NCBI RefSeq assembly: GCF_027925245.1
Contig: NZ_BSDP01000001.1
Location: forward strand, 992,001-1,056,000
Origin: Agromyces rhizosphaerae
GTDB taxonomy: Bacteria > Actinomycetota > Actinomycetes > Actinomycetales > Microbacteriaceae
DNA length: 64,000 nucleotides
Direction: 5' to 3'
How positions within the stretch are numbered: the stretch's first letter is position 1; each line of letters begins with the position of its first letter. A program made the position numbers and the translations under genes. Positions 26,583 to 36,126 of the stretch are shown one piece after another. Under the pieces are notes generated by a model, which saw nothing but the letters and a program-made list of their open reading frames with translations, had not been told where the DNA came from and did not search any database.

Positions 26583-26682
26583 TCGCGCGGCAAAATGTGA
26601 TCGCTCATCTCAGGCCCGAGATGGCGGGTCACGCCTGCTTCGCTCACTGCACATCAGGGCCGGAACCATGCGGCCCGTTACC

Positions 26683-26704
26683 AAGTTGTTATCGCTCACA
26701 ACTT
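26683..26704. promoter_or_regulatory. lacO-like operator 1 of the sugar operon
   Basis: Perfect 7-base arms AAGTTGT (26683-26689) and ACAACTT (26698-26704) flank TATCGCTC. The layout resembles the complement of the E. coli lac operator. It lies about 110 bases before the YtfQ-like gene. Confidence 0.75.
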
Positions 26705-26715
26705 GTGCGAGCCCC

Positions 26716-26735
26716 AATTGTGAGGGCTAACATTT
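26716..26735. promoter_or_regulatory. lacO-like operator 2, overlapping a probable -10 element
   Basis: AATTGTGAG followed by GGCTAACATTT, close to the E. coli lac operator half-sites. TAACAT inside it could be the -10 box. The centre is 32 bases from operator 1, three helical turns. The likely binder is the LacI protein encoded at the end of the operon. Confidence 0.7.
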
Positions 26736-26814
26736 CGGCATGCACCGGCGCATCCGGTGCCTGACGCACCAAGATCCGGCGACGACGCCGGAACCCGACA
26801 AGGAGGTTTGGGAC

Positions 26815-27795
26815 ATGAGGAAGAGCGTTCTCACCGGACTCGCGCTGATGGGCGCGATGGCACTCGGTATCACCGGCTGCTCGAGCAGCTCGGGCGGAGA
26901 CGGCAGCGCGGACGGTGACGGCACCGTCACGGTCGGCTTCGCGCAGACCGGCTCGGAGTCGGGCTGGCGCTCGGCGAACACGGAGTCGATGAAGGCGGCG
27001 TTCTCGACCGAGAACGGCTACGACCTGGTCTTCAACGCGGCGGACAACGACCCCGCCGCGCAGATCGCCGCGGTCCGCGACTTCATCAACCAGGGCGTGG
27101 ACGCGATCGTGATCGCGCCGATCGTCGAGGACGGCTGGGACGACGTGCTGCAGGAGGCATCCGACGCCGGCATCCCGGTAATCCTCGAGGACCGCACGGT
27201 CAGCGCGTCCGACGACCTGTACTACTCGTGGGTCGGCCTCGACTTCGAGCGCGAGGGCACCTACGCCGGCGAGTGGGCCGTCGAGCAGTTCGACGGCACC
27301 CCGACCAAGATGGTCGTGCTGGAGGGCACGACGGGATCGGCGCCGGCCAACGACCGCGCGACCGGGTTCGACGACGCTATCGCGGGCAGCACCATCGAGA
27401 AGATCGACTCGCAGACGGGCGAGTTCACCCGTGACGGCGGCAAGACGGTCATGGAGGGCTTCCTGCAGAAGTACGGCGTCGACGGCATCGACCTGCTCTA
27501 CGCCCACAACGACGACATGGCGCTCGGTGCGATCGAGGCCATCGAGGCGGCAGGCGGCGTCCCCGGCGAGGACATCCAGATCATCTCGATCGATGCGGTC
27601 AAGGACGGCCTGCAGGCCCTGATCGACGGCAAGATCAACTACGTGGTGGAGTGCAACCCGCTGCTCGGGGAGCTCGCCGCCGACCTGGTGACGCAGGCGC
27701 TCGCCGGCGACACCGCGGAGAAGGCCATCTACGTCGATGACGAGACGTTCACGGCAGAGGAGGCCGCGGCGGTCATCGACCAGCGCGCCTACTGA
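26815..27795 (+). CDS. ytfQ: Sugar ABC transporter substrate-binding lipoprotein, YtfQ-like
   Basis: 326 aa. The signal peptide ends in a lipobox at Cys22. The mature sequence follows E. coli YtfQ closely: TVGFAQTGSESGWR, VDAIVIAPIVEDGW, GDFTR-like GEFTRDGGKTVMEGF and YAHNDDMALGAIEAI. YtfQ binds galactofuranose/galactose; this substrate is an inference from similarity. AAGGAGG lies ten bases before the ATG. It is the first gene of the operon after two lacO-like operators and is followed by a strong hairpin. Confidence 0.92.
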   Translation: MRKSVLTGLALMGAMALGITGCSSSSGGDGSADGDGTVTVGFAQTGSESGWRSANTESMKAAFSTENGYDLVFNAADNDPAAQIAAVRDFINQGVDAIVIAPIVEDGWDDVLQEASDAGIPVILEDRTVSASDDLYYSWVGLDFEREGTYAGEWAVEQFDGTPTKMVVLEGTTGSAPANDRATGFDDAIAGSTIEKIDSQTGEFTRDGGKTVMEGFLQKYGVDGIDLLYAHNDDMALGAIEAIEAAGGVPGEDIQIISIDAVKDGLQALIDGKINYVVECNPLLGELAADLVTQALAGDTAEKAIYVDDETFTAEEAAAVIDQRAY

Positions 27796-27828
27796 TCCAC
27801 GCCGTACCGGAACATCGGGAACGTCGAC

Positions 27829-27864
27829 GCACGTCCGCCGGGGAGCGATCCCCGGCGGACGTGC
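27829..27864 (+). terminator. Strong hairpin after the binding-protein gene
   Basis: Perfect 16-base arms (27829-27844, 27849-27864) with a GCGA tetraloop, 33 bases past the stop codon. Without a U-run, it probably protects or partly terminates the mRNA so the binding protein is made in excess. Confidence 0.85.
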
Positions 27865-27890
27865 CGACCATATGAAAGGCAGTACCCGCC

Positions 27891-29423
27891 ATGTATGCGG
27901 ACATCGAAGTCCCCGCAGTCGTCGAGATGCGCGATATCACCATCCGGTTCCCCGGGGTGCTCGCGCTGGACGCCGTCGACCTCACCCTTCGCGCGGGCGA
28001 GATCCACTCGCTCATGGGCGAGAACGGAGCCGGCAAGTCCACCATCATCAAGGCCCTCACGGGCGTCTACGCCATCGACGACGGCACGATCTCGGTCGCC
28101 GGCACCCGTCGGGAGTTCCGCAGCGCCGCCGACGCGCAGGCCGCGGGCATCTCGACCGTGTACCAGGAGGTCAACCTGTGCACGAACCTGTCGGTCGGCG
28201 AGAACGTCATGCTCGGCCATGAGCCGCGCACCGCTCGCGGCATCGACTGGAAGGCCGCGCACGCCGAGGCGGCACGGCACCTGGGCAGCCTCGGGCTCGA
28301 CGTCGACACGCGGTCGACGCTCGCCTCGCACTCCATCGCGGTCCAGCAGCTGGTGGCGATCGGCCGCGCGATGGTCCTCGACGCCAAGGTGCTCGTGCTC
28401 GACGAGCCGACGTCCAGCCTCGATCGCGACGAGGTGGCGCAGCTCTTCGGGGTCATGCGCGACCTGCGCGACCAGGGCGTGGCGATCCTGTTCGTCTCGC
28501 ACTTCCTCGACCAGGTCTACGAGATCTCCGACCGCATGACCGTGCTGCGCAACGGCCGGCTCGTCGGCGAGTACCTCGCCGACGAGCTCCCCCGGGCCGA
28601 GCTCGTCGCGAAGATGATCGGGCGCGAGCTCGAGGACCTGACCGCCATCGCCTCGTCGGCCGACCGGGAGATCGACCGCTCCGGGGAGCCGGTGCTTCGG
28701 GCTCGCGGGGTCGGCCGCCGCGGCGTGCTCGAACCGGCCGACATCGACGTGTTCGACGGCGAGGTCGTCGGCCTCGCCGGACTGCTCGGCTCCGGCCGTA
28801 CCGAGCTCGTGCGGCTGCTCTACGGGGCCGACCGTGCCGACTCCGGCACGATCGAGGTCGACGGGACGCAGACCAGGATGACGAACCCGCGGCACGCGAT
28901 CGACCATCGGATCGCGTTCTCGTCGGAGAACCGCCGGCTCGAGGGCATCATCGCCGACCTGACCGTGGCCGAGAACATCGTGCTGGGCATCCAGGCCAAG
29001 CGCGGCGCGATGCGCAAGCTCGGCCGCGCCGAGCAGGACGCCGTCGTGCAGGAGTACATCGCCGCTCTCGGCGTGCGCCCGGCCGACCCGGCGATGCTCG
29101 CCGGGAACCTGTCGGGGGGCAACCAGCAGAAGGTGCTGCTCGGCCGGTGGCTCGCCACCGCTCCCGAGCTCATCATCCTCGACGAGCCGACGCGCGGCAT
29201 CGATGTCGGCGCGAAGGCCGACATCCAGAAGAAGGTCGCCGAGCTCTCCGCCGAGGGACTGTCGGTCATCTTCATCTCCTCGGAGCTCGAGGAGGTGCTG
29301 CGCATCGCGCAACGCGTGTTCGTGATGCGAGATCGACGGCAGATCGGCGAGTTGACATCCCGCGAGACCGACACGGATGGTCTGATCGACTACATCGCCA
29401 ACGCCGGGGAGAGTGCAGCATGA
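27891..29423 (+). CDS. ytfR: Sugar ABC transporter ATP-binding protein (two ATPase domains), YtfR-like
   Basis: 510 aa, the usual size for CUT2 double-domain ATPases. The first domain has Walker A GENGAGKST and Walker B VLVLDEPTSSLD with a degenerate signature (SIAVQQL, as usual). The second has the modified Walker A GLLGSGRTE, signature LSGGNQQK and Walker B LIILDEPTRGID. The ATG lies 27 bases after the hairpin. Its end overlaps the permease gene by ATGA. Confidence 0.93.
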   Translation: MYADIEVPAVVEMRDITIRFPGVLALDAVDLTLRAGEIHSLMGENGAGKSTIIKALTGVYAIDDGTISVAGTRREFRSAADAQAAGISTVYQEVNLCTNLSVGENVMLGHEPRTARGIDWKAAHAEAARHLGSLGLDVDTRSTLASHSIAVQQLVAIGRAMVLDAKVLVLDEPTSSLDRDEVAQLFGVMRDLRDQGVAILFVSHFLDQVYEISDRMTVLRNGRLVGEYLADELPRAELVAKMIGRELEDLTAIASSADREIDRSGEPVLRARGVGRRGVLEPADIDVFDGEVVGLAGLLGSGRTELVRLLYGADRADSGTIEVDGTQTRMTNPRHAIDHRIAFSSENRRLEGIIADLTVAENIVLGIQAKRGAMRKLGRAEQDAVVQEYIAALGVRPADPAMLAGNLSGGNQQKVLLGRWLATAPELIILDEPTRGIDVGAKADIQKKVAELSAEGLSVIFISSELEEVLRIAQRVFVMRDRRQIGELTSRETDTDGLIDYIANAGESAA

Positions 29424-30469
29424 AGCGCCTCGTGAAGCACCGGCTGTTCTGGCCGGCAGTGGCCCTCGTGGCACTCATCGTGGTCAACACGATCGCCCGC
29501 CCGCAGTTCATCGGCATCACCGTGCGCGACGGCCAGCTCTACGGCGCGCTGATCGACATCCTGCGCAACAGCGCTCCGCTCATGCTCGTCGCCCTCGGCA
29601 TGACGATCGTGATCGCCACGCGGGGCATCGACCTGTCGGTCGGCGCCATCATGGCGGTCTCGGGCGCGGTCGCGCTCACCATCATCGACGGCTCGCCGGA
29701 CCCCGAGCACCTCGGCACGGTGCTCGTCGCCGTCGTCACCGCGATCGCCGTCTCACTGGTGCTCGGCGCGTGGAACGGCCTGCTCGTGTCGGTGATCGGC
29801 ATCCAGCCGATCATCGCCACGCTCGTGCTCATGCTCGCGGGCCGCGGCGTCGCGCTGCTCATCACGGACGGCTTCATCACGACCGTGAACAGCGCACCGT
29901 ACGCGTACATCGCGACGGGCTACCTCTTCTTCCTGCCGTTCGCGCTGCTCATCTCGATCGCGGCGATCACGCTGCTCGCCGTCTTCGAGCGCAGGACCGC
30001 GCTCGGCGTGCTCACCGAGGCCGTCGGAATCAATCCGGAGGCCAGCCGGCTCGCCGGCGTGCGGTCGCGCGGCATCGTCTTCGGCGCCTACGCGGTCAGC
30101 GGTGTCCTCGCCGGCGTCGCAGGGATCATCTACAGCTCGAACATCCGCGCGGCCGACGCCAACGCCGCGGGCCTGTTCATCGAGCTGTACGCCATCCTCG
30201 CGGTCGTGCTCGGCGGCACGTCCCTGATGGGGGGCAAGTTCACCATCGCCGGCACCGTGATCGGCGTGCTCACGATCCAGACCCTGGAGTCGACCATCCT
30301 GTTCCTCGGCGTGCCGTCGGCGCAGAGCCCCGTGTTCTTCGCGGTCGTCGTGATCGTGGTCGTGCTGGTGCAGTCGCCGAGCCTGCACCGGTGGGCCAGG
30401 AACGCGTTGCGATCGGCCCGCGAACGACGAACCGCCGACGACGACGCGAAGGCGGTGGTGGGCTCATGA
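29420..30469 (+). CDS. ytfT: Sugar ABC transporter permease, YtfT-like
   Basis: 349 aa with about ten hydrophobic segments. The family signature TIVIATRGIDLSVGAIMAVSGAV is near residue 65, and the conserved GGTSLMGG is near 260. The start overlaps the ATPase stop as ATGA, and the end overlaps the next permease in the same way. It forms the channel together with the YjfF-like protein. Confidence 0.92.
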   Translation: MKRLVKHRLFWPAVALVALIVVNTIARPQFIGITVRDGQLYGALIDILRNSAPLMLVALGMTIVIATRGIDLSVGAIMAVSGAVALTIIDGSPDPEHLGTVLVAVVTAIAVSLVLGAWNGLLVSVIGIQPIIATLVLMLAGRGVALLITDGFITTVNSAPYAYIATGYLFFLPFALLISIAAITLLAVFERRTALGVLTEAVGINPEASRLAGVRSRGIVFGAYAVSGVLAGVAGIIYSSNIRAADANAAGLFIELYAILAVVLGGTSLMGGKFTIAGTVIGVLTIQTLESTILFLGVPSAQSPVFFAVVVIVVVLVQSPSLHRWARNALRSARERRTADDDAKAVVGS

Positions 30470-31491
30470 GCCTCGACATCGACACCCCCACGAGCCGACG
30501 CCGGTCGATCGGCAGCCGCTACTCGACGTTCATGAGCCGGCGGGCATCGCTGATGCCGACGCTCGCGGCGATCCTGATCCTCGTCGTGCTGCTCATCGCC
30601 GCCCAGGGGCAGTTCGGCAACTTCCTCAGCCCGCGCAACCTGTCGGCGCTGCTGCTCGACAACGCGTACCTGGTCGTCCTGGCCGTCGGGCTGACGTTCG
30701 TCATCCTCACCGGCGGGATCGACCTCTCCGTGGGGTCGGTCATGGCCTTCACGGGCATCCTCGCCGCCAGCCTGCTCTCGCAGGGGCTGCCGACGTGGAT
30801 CGTGATCCCGGTCGCACTGGCCGCGGGCGGCGTCATCGGCTGGCTGATCGGCGTGCTCGTGCACGTCTTCGACGTGCAGCCGTTCATCGCCTCGCTCGCG
30901 GGGCTCTTCCTCGCCCGCGGGCTCGCCTACGTGGTCAGCCTCGCGTCCATCCGGGTCGAGGACGAGCCGCTGCTCTGGCTCCAGCGCACGCGCTGGACGA
31001 TCGGGGACTGGTACATCACGCCGACGGGCGTCATCGCGCTGGCGACGGTGCTGATCGCGTTCTTCGTGCTGCACTGGACCCGGTTCGGACGCACCGTGTA
31101 CGCGATCGGCGGCGGCGAGCAGTCGGCGCGGCTGATGGGCCTGAAGGTCGCCCGTACGAAGGTGATGGTCTACGTCATCAGCGGCGTCTGCGGCGGACTG
31201 GCCGGCGTGCTGCTGACCGCCTACTCCGGCGCCGGCTATCCGCGCAACGGCATCGGCACCGAGCTGGACGCGATCGCCGCCGTGGTCATCGGCGGCACGC
31301 TGCTGACCGGTGGCACCGGTTACGTCCTGGGCTCGCTCGTCGGCGTGCTGGTCTACGGCACGATCAAGAAGGTGATCTCGTTCATGGGCGCAGAGCAGTC
31401 CTGGACCCAGATCATCATCGGCGCACTCCTGCTGCTGGTCATCATCGTCCAGCGGATCATCGTCGCCCGCTCTGCGGCACGACGACGATGA
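30466..31491 (+). CDS. yjfF: Sugar ABC transporter permease, YjfF-like
   Basis: 341 aa. Second membrane subunit with FVILTGGIDLSVGSVMAFTG and VIGGTLLTGGTGYVLGSLVGV, motifs characteristic of the CUT2 permeases. A paired heteromeric channel (YtfT plus YjfF) matches the E. coli galactofuranose importer. ATGA overlap with the gene upstream. Confidence 0.92.
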   Translation: MSLDIDTPTSRRRSIGSRYSTFMSRRASLMPTLAAILILVVLLIAAQGQFGNFLSPRNLSALLLDNAYLVVLAVGLTFVILTGGIDLSVGSVMAFTGILAASLLSQGLPTWIVIPVALAAGGVIGWLIGVLVHVFDVQPFIASLAGLFLARGLAYVVSLASIRVEDEPLLWLQRTRWTIGDWYITPTGVIALATVLIAFFVLHWTRFGRTVYAIGGGEQSARLMGLKVARTKVMVYVISGVCGGLAGVLLTAYSGAGYPRNGIGTELDAIAAVVIGGTLLTGGTGYVLGSLVGVLVYGTIKKVISFMGAEQSWTQIIIGALLLLVIIVQRIIVARSAARRR

Positions 31492-31493
31492 AC

Positions 31494-31532
31494 GCGGTGC
31501 GGGACCGCGGGTCACTCCCGGTCCCGCATCGC
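31494..31532 (+). terminator. Hairpin between the permease and the second ATPase gene
   Basis: 14-base arms (31494-31507, 31519-31532) with one G-T pair and an 11-base loop, immediately after the permease stop. It may separate expression of the second ATPase and regulator from the main transport genes. Confidence 0.75.
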
Positions 31533-31549
31533 TCCACCGGGATAATGAC

Positions 31550-33067
31550 GTGATGGACTCCGCCCCCCTGCTGGAACTCACGGGCGGCACCGTGCGCTTC
31601 GGGGCGGATGCCGCCATCGACGGCGTGTCGTTCCGGCTGTTCCCCGGCGAGGTGCACTCGCTGATGGGTGAGAACGGCGCGGGCAAGTCCACCCTCATCA
31701 AGGCGATCACCGGCGTGCTCCCGCTCGACGAGGGCGAACTGCGCCTGGCCGGCGAGCCGGCGCGATTCGCCTCGCCGCACGAGGCGCAGGCAGCGGGGAT
31801 CTCCACGGTCTACCAGGAGGTGGACCTGCTGCCGAACCTCTCGGTGGCGGAGAACATCTGGCTCGGGCGCGAACCGCGGCGCGGAGGCCGCATCGACTGG
31901 GCGCGGATGCGACGCGACGCCCACGCCGTGCTCGCGGACCTGAACCTCGAGATCGATCCCGCCTCGATCCTCGGCACGCACTCGCTCGCCGTGCAGCAGC
32001 TCGTCGCGATCGCGAGGGCGATCTCGGTGGACGTGCGGGTGCTCGTGCTCGACGAGCCCACGTCGAGCCTGGACCTCGACGAGGTCGCCGAGCTGTTCCG
32101 GGTCATCCGCGACCTCAAGGAGCGCGGCGTCGCGATCCTGTTCGTGTCGCACTTCCTCGACCAGGTCTACGAGATCTGCGACCGTCTGACCGTGCTCCGC
32201 GACGGGGCGTTCGTCGGCGAGTACCTCACCCGGGAGCTGCTGCGCATCGACCTGGTCCAGACCATGCTCGGGCGCAGCACCGAGTCGTTGCGCTCGGCGC
32301 CGCGTGCCGAGGCCGGCGACGCGCCCCGGCCTGCCGTGCTCGAGGCCCGCGGCGTGACCGCCGCTCCAGGCATCCGCGATGCCGACGTCGACCTGCTCGA
32401 AGGCGACGTGCTGGGCGTCGCGGGGCTGCTCGGCTCGGGCAGGACCGAGCTCGCACGAGCGATGACCGGCATCGACCGGCTCGACTCGGGCGTGATCCGC
32501 ATCACGGGGCAGCCGACCGCGCCCGGCAACCCGCATCGCGCGATCACGATGGGTGTCGTGTACTCGTCCGAGAACCGTCGGGCCGAGGGGATCATCAGCG
32601 AACTCACCGTCCGCGAGAACATCATGCTCGCGCTCCAGGCCGATCGCGGGATGCTCCGGAGGATCACCCCCGCACGCCAGCGCGAACTCGCCGCGAGCTG
32701 GATCGAGGCCCTCGACATCCGCCCGCCCGACATGGACCGCCCCGCTGGCACGCTGTCGGGCGGCAACCAGCAGAAGGTGCTGCTCGCACGCCTGCTCGCG
32801 CTCTCCCCGAACGTCCTCGTGCTCGACGAGCCCACGCGCGGCATCGACGTCGGCGCCAAGGTGGAGATCCAGAACCTCGTCGGCGAACTCGCCGAGAACG
32901 GGCTGTCGGTCATGTTCATCTCGGCGGAGCTCGAGGAGGTGCTGAACGTCGGCAACCGCGTCGCGATCCTCCGGGAGGGCCGCATCGTCGACACCCTGCC
33001 CTCGTCGCAGCTGACCGTCGACTCGCTCCTCGCGATGGTCGCCCAGCCCTCGGAATCAGAGGGGTGA
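31550..33067 (+). CDS. Second double-domain sugar ABC ATPase, paralogue of the first
   Basis: 505 aa. Same architecture and motifs as the ATPase at 27891: GENGAGKST, VLVLDEPTSSLD, GLLGSGRTE, LSGGNQQK and VLVLDEPTRGID, all intact. The two are clear paralogues but diverged throughout, so this is not a recent duplication. GTG at 31550 or ATG at 31553 starts it; the ribosome-binding site is weak. No further permease or binding protein follows, so this is either an alternative motor for the YtfT/YjfF channel or serves another importer elsewhere. Confidence 0.9.
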   Translation: MMDSAPLLELTGGTVRFGADAAIDGVSFRLFPGEVHSLMGENGAGKSTLIKAITGVLPLDEGELRLAGEPARFASPHEAQAAGISTVYQEVDLLPNLSVAENIWLGREPRRGGRIDWARMRRDAHAVLADLNLEIDPASILGTHSLAVQQLVAIARAISVDVRVLVLDEPTSSLDLDEVAELFRVIRDLKERGVAILFVSHFLDQVYEICDRLTVLRDGAFVGEYLTRELLRIDLVQTMLGRSTESLRSAPRAEAGDAPRPAVLEARGVTAAPGIRDADVDLLEGDVLGVAGLLGSGRTELARAMTGIDRLDSGVIRITGQPTAPGNPHRAITMGVVYSSENRRAEGIISELTVRENIMLALQADRGMLRRITPARQRELAASWIEALDIRPPDMDRPAGTLSGGNQQKVLLARLLALSPNVLVLDEPTRGIDVGAKVEIQNLVGELAENGLSVMFISAELEEVLNVGNRVAILREGRIVDTLPSSQLTVDSLLAMVAQPSESEG

Positions 33068-33077
33068 GGCGTCCGCG

Positions 33078-34097
33078 ATGACCGACGAGAACCCCTCCCC
33101 GCGCGCCGCGAACATCTTCGACGTCGCGCGCCTCGCCGGCGTCTCCCACCAGACCGTGTCGCGAGTGATCAACGACCTCCCCAACGTGCGACCCGCGACG
33201 CGGGCACGGGTGGAGAAGGCCATCGCCCAGCTCCGCTACAGCCCCTCGCCCGCCGCGCGAGCACTGGTCACCCGCCGCACCCGCACGATCGGCCTCGTCA
33301 CGCCGGGCATCTCCGACTTCGGGCCGACGTCGATCGCGCTCAACTTCAACTTCGCCGCCCGTGCGGCCCGGTACCACGTCGAGTCGGTGAGCGTGCCGCC
33401 CGACGACCCGAAGGGCACACGGGGCATGGTCGAGAGCCTGCTGCGCCAGCGGGTCGACGCGATCGTGCTCGTGGTCGTCGACCAGGAGGTGCTCGAGTCG
33501 GTGCGCGGGCTCGAGGTCGGCATCCCCGTGGTGGCGGCGGCGTCGGCACCGCGTCCGAGCCCGTTGATCGTCTCGATGGACCAGTACCGCGGTGCACGCG
33601 CCGCGGTGCGGCACCTCGCGGAGCTCGGCCACACGCGGATCGTGCACGCCGCGGGCCCCGGCACCGCGCCCGACGCCAGCGAGCGGGTCCGCGGCTGGCG
33701 AGATGAGCTGACCGAGCATCGCCTCGATCCGTCCGAACTCCACCGGGGCGACTGGTCTCCGGCGAGCGGGTACCGGATCGGCATGGAGCTCGACATCGAG
33801 CGCGGCGCGGCGGTGTTCGCCGGCAACGACCAGATGGCGATCGGCCTGCTGTCCGCGCTGCGCGAGCGCGGGCTCTCGGTTCCCGGCGACGTCAGCGTCG
33901 TCGGCTTCGACGACATCCCCGAGGCCGGGTACCTGTACCCGCCGCTGACGACGGTGCGGCAGGACTTCGCCGCGCTCGGCGAGTTGATGATGCAGAAGGT
34001 GCTCGTGGCGGTCGAACAGCCCGACACGGTCACCGAGGACACGCCGTTGCCCACGCACCTGATCGTGCGGGGCTCGACGGGCGCCGCCGCGGGCTGA
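33078..34097 (+). CDS. LacI-family transcriptional regulator of the sugar operon
   Basis: 339 aa. The N-terminal helix-turn-helix (FDVARLAGVSHQTVSRVINDLPNV, residues about 14-37) precedes the LacI effector domain with MDQYRGARAAVRHLAELGHTRI and VVGFDDIPEAGY. It lies 10 bases after the second ATPase gene. It is the natural candidate to bind the two lacO-like sites at 26683-26735. Confidence 0.92.
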   Translation: MTDENPSPRAANIFDVARLAGVSHQTVSRVINDLPNVRPATRARVEKAIAQLRYSPSPAARALVTRRTRTIGLVTPGISDFGPTSIALNFNFAARAARYHVESVSVPPDDPKGTRGMVESLLRQRVDAIVLVVVDQEVLESVRGLEVGIPVVAAASAPRPSPLIVSMDQYRGARAAVRHLAELGHTRIVHAAGPGTAPDASERVRGWRDELTEHRLDPSELHRGDWSPASGYRIGMELDIERGAAVFAGNDQMAIGLLSALRERGLSVPGDVSVVGFDDIPEAGYLYPPLTTVRQDFAALGELMMQKVLVAVEQPDTVTEDTPLPTHLIVRGSTGAAAG

Positions 34098-34120
34098 TCG
34101 GTCTCCCACGGAGCGATGCG

Positions 34121-35170
34121 ATGGCTCCGGCCAGTGCCGCGCACCGCTACGCTCGCCTGATGGCGACCGACGTTGCGACCCTGCCCGAGCTCACCCGGCC
34201 CGTGCCGCTCACGCTCCCGAACGGGCGGCTGAACCCGGCCGCCGTGGGCTGGGCCCGCCAGCCACTGGTCGACACCTCGGGCATCGGCGCCGGCCGCGGC
34301 CGGAACAAGCGGTGGGAGTACTGGAACGTCGCGACGCCGACGCACATCCTCGCGCTCACCGTGTCGTCGATCGACTACGCCGCCGTGCACGAGGTCTGGG
34401 TGCTCGAGCGCGCGACCGGACGCACCTGGGGCAGGGCGACCACGAGCATCCCCTCACGCGGAGCGGAGCTGCCGCCGAGCCTCGGCGACGGCCCGGCTCG
34501 CGCGCGGGCGAAGGGCCTCGCGATCGACATCGACGAGGTCGCGGCCGGCACCCGCCTGCGCGCGCGCATCGACGGCGCGTCGTTCGACGTCGTCGCCGCG
34601 CTCCCCGAGGGGCACGAGCGCCTGGCCGTCGTGGTGCCGTGGAGCAGCACCCGCTTCCAGTACACGGTGAAGGACGTCGCCCGGCCGGCGACGGGCACCG
34701 TCACGCTCGACGGCGAGACCGTGGCGCTCCCGGCCGGCGAGTCCTGGGCGGTCCTCGACCACGGCCGCGGCCGCTGGCCCTACGACGTGCGCTGGAACTG
34801 GGGTGCGGGGTCGGGCGTCTCGGACGGCCGCGTCGTCGGCATCCAGGTCGGCGGGCGGTGGACCGAGGGCACCGGCTCGACCGAGAACTCGGTGCTGGTC
34901 GACGGCCACCTGCACAAGATCCACGACGAGCTCGACTGGCGCTACGACCTCGATCGGTGGAGCTCGCCCTGGCGCGTCACCGGCGGCGGGCTCGACGCGA
35001 CCCTCACCCCGTTCCACGACAAGGTCACGCGCACGAACCTCGGCGTCGTCGCATCCGCCACCGACCAGTGCTTCGGGCACTGGTCCGGCACGTTCCGCAC
35101 CGCGGACGGCGAGGTCATCGCCTTCGACGGGATCCTCGGCTGGGCCGAGGAGGTGCACAACCGCTGGTGA
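34121..35170 (+). CDS. DUF2804 family protein
   Basis: 349 aa. The mix of a Trp/Gly-rich beta structure, NKRWEYWNV, FQYTVKDVARPATGTVT, LDHGRGRWPYDVRWNWGAGSG and EEVHNRW at the very end is typical of DUF2804 proteins. Their function is not established; some resemble lipocalin-like/hydroxyneurosporene synthase-type beta barrels. GGAG lies seven bases before the ATG; a second ATG at 34160 has no ribosome-binding site. Confidence 0.85.
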   Translation: MAPASAAHRYARLMATDVATLPELTRPVPLTLPNGRLNPAAVGWARQPLVDTSGIGAGRGRNKRWEYWNVATPTHILALTVSSIDYAAVHEVWVLERATGRTWGRATTSIPSRGAELPPSLGDGPARARAKGLAIDIDEVAAGTRLRARIDGASFDVVAALPEGHERLAVVVPWSSTRFQYTVKDVARPATGTVTLDGETVALPAGESWAVLDHGRGRWPYDVRWNWGAGSGVSDGRVVGIQVGGRWTEGTGSTENSVLVDGHLHKIHDELDWRYDLDRWSSPWRVTGGGLDATLTPFHDKVTRTNLGVVASATDQCFGHWSGTFRTADGEVIAFDGILGWAEEVHNRW

Positions 35171-35175
35171 CGGAT

Positions 35176-35204
35176 GCCTCGCGGCAGCCGCCGCTCCGGG
35201 AGGC
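35176..35204. terminator. Weak convergent hairpin
   Basis: GCCTC (35176-35180) and GAGGC (35200-35204) with a GC-rich interior that can fold as GCGGC/GCCGC, between two convergent genes. Short arms, so only a tentative terminator. Confidence 0.35.
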
Positions 35205-36095
35205 TCAGTCCACGATGCCGACCGCGGCCGAGCACCGCGCGACCTCGTCGTCGCCGAGGCTCAGGTCGGCGGCCTTCGCCGAGTCGGCGATCGACTCCGG
35301 GCGACGGGCGCCGGGGATCGGCACCACCACGGGGCTGAGGGCGAGCTCCCAGGCGAGCACGACCTGCTGCGGGCTGACACCGTGATCGTCGCCGATCTCG
35401 CGGAAGACGCCGAACCGGTCGCCGACGCCCCGGCCCCCGCCGCCGGTGCCGCCGAGCGGGCTCCACGGCAGGAACGCGATGCCCTGCGCCTCGCAGTAGC
35501 GCAGCTCGCCGTAGCTGCCCGGGTACTTGGGCGAGAACTGGTTCTGCACGGCCGCGAGGTTGCCCTCGCCGAGCACCTGCTGCGCGATCTCGATCTCCTC
35601 GACGCTCGCGTTCGAGATGCCGATGGCGCGGATCAGGCCCTCCTGCTGCAGGCGGAGGAGGTTGGCCATGACGTCGCCGTAGACCATCCAGCGGTCGGGC
35701 CGGTGGTACTGGTAGAAGTCGATGACCTCGACGTCGAGCGCCTCCATCGACCGCTGCACGGCGGCCCGCAGGTACTCGTACGAGCCGTCGCGACCCCAGG
35801 TCTCCCCCTCGCCGCGCGTGATGCCGCCCTTGGTGCCGACGAGCACGCCCGACGTATCGCCGTCCCACCAGCGCAGCGCATCGCGCACGATCCGCTCGTT
35901 GTGCCCCATCTCGTTCCACGCGGGCGCGTAGACGTCCGCGGTGTCGATGAAGGTCACGCCGGCGTCGAGCGCGGCGTGCACCGTGGCGATCGCCTGGTCG
36001 CGTGAGGGGTAGCGCTTGTCCTCGTTCATCGACGAGGGCATCGCCCCCAGTCCGATCGACGAGACGGTGAAAGGTCCGATGCGTCGTTGCTGCAT
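35205..36095 (-). CDS. Aldo/keto reductase
   Basis: 296 aa. The catalytic tetrad is visible: Asp in TFIDTADVY, Tyr within that helix, Lys in GTKGG and His in YQYHRPD. The C-terminal NADPH-binding segment is PIPGARRPESIADS. The ATG at 36095 follows GGGGGA. The open frame extends upstream but has no plausible start. Substrate unknown; a single gene flanked by a convergent DUF2804 gene and a glycosyltransferase. Confidence 0.9.
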   Translation of the reverse strand: MQQRRIGPFTVSSIGLGAMPSSMNEDKRYPSRDQAIATVHAALDAGVTFIDTADVYAPAWNEMGHNERIVRDALRWWDGDTSGVLVGTKGGITRGEGETWGRDGSYEYLRAAVQRSMEALDVEVIDFYQYHRPDRWMVYGDVMANLLRLQQEGLIRAIGISNASVEEIEIAQQVLGEGNLAAVQNQFSPKYPGSYGELRYCEAQGIAFLPWSPLGGTGGGGRGVGDRFGVFREIGDDHGVSPQQVVLAWELALSPVVVPIPGARRPESIADSAKAADLSLGDDEVARCSAAVGIVD

Positions 36096-36126
36096 TCCCC
36101 CAGCCTGCCACCGAGCGGGCCGCGAC

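Noticed and set aside
26750..26768. CGGTGC/GCACCG small inverted repeat before the YtfQ-like gene as a riboswitch
   Set aside because: Too short and simple; the region is better explained by lacO-like operators and an ordinary leader.
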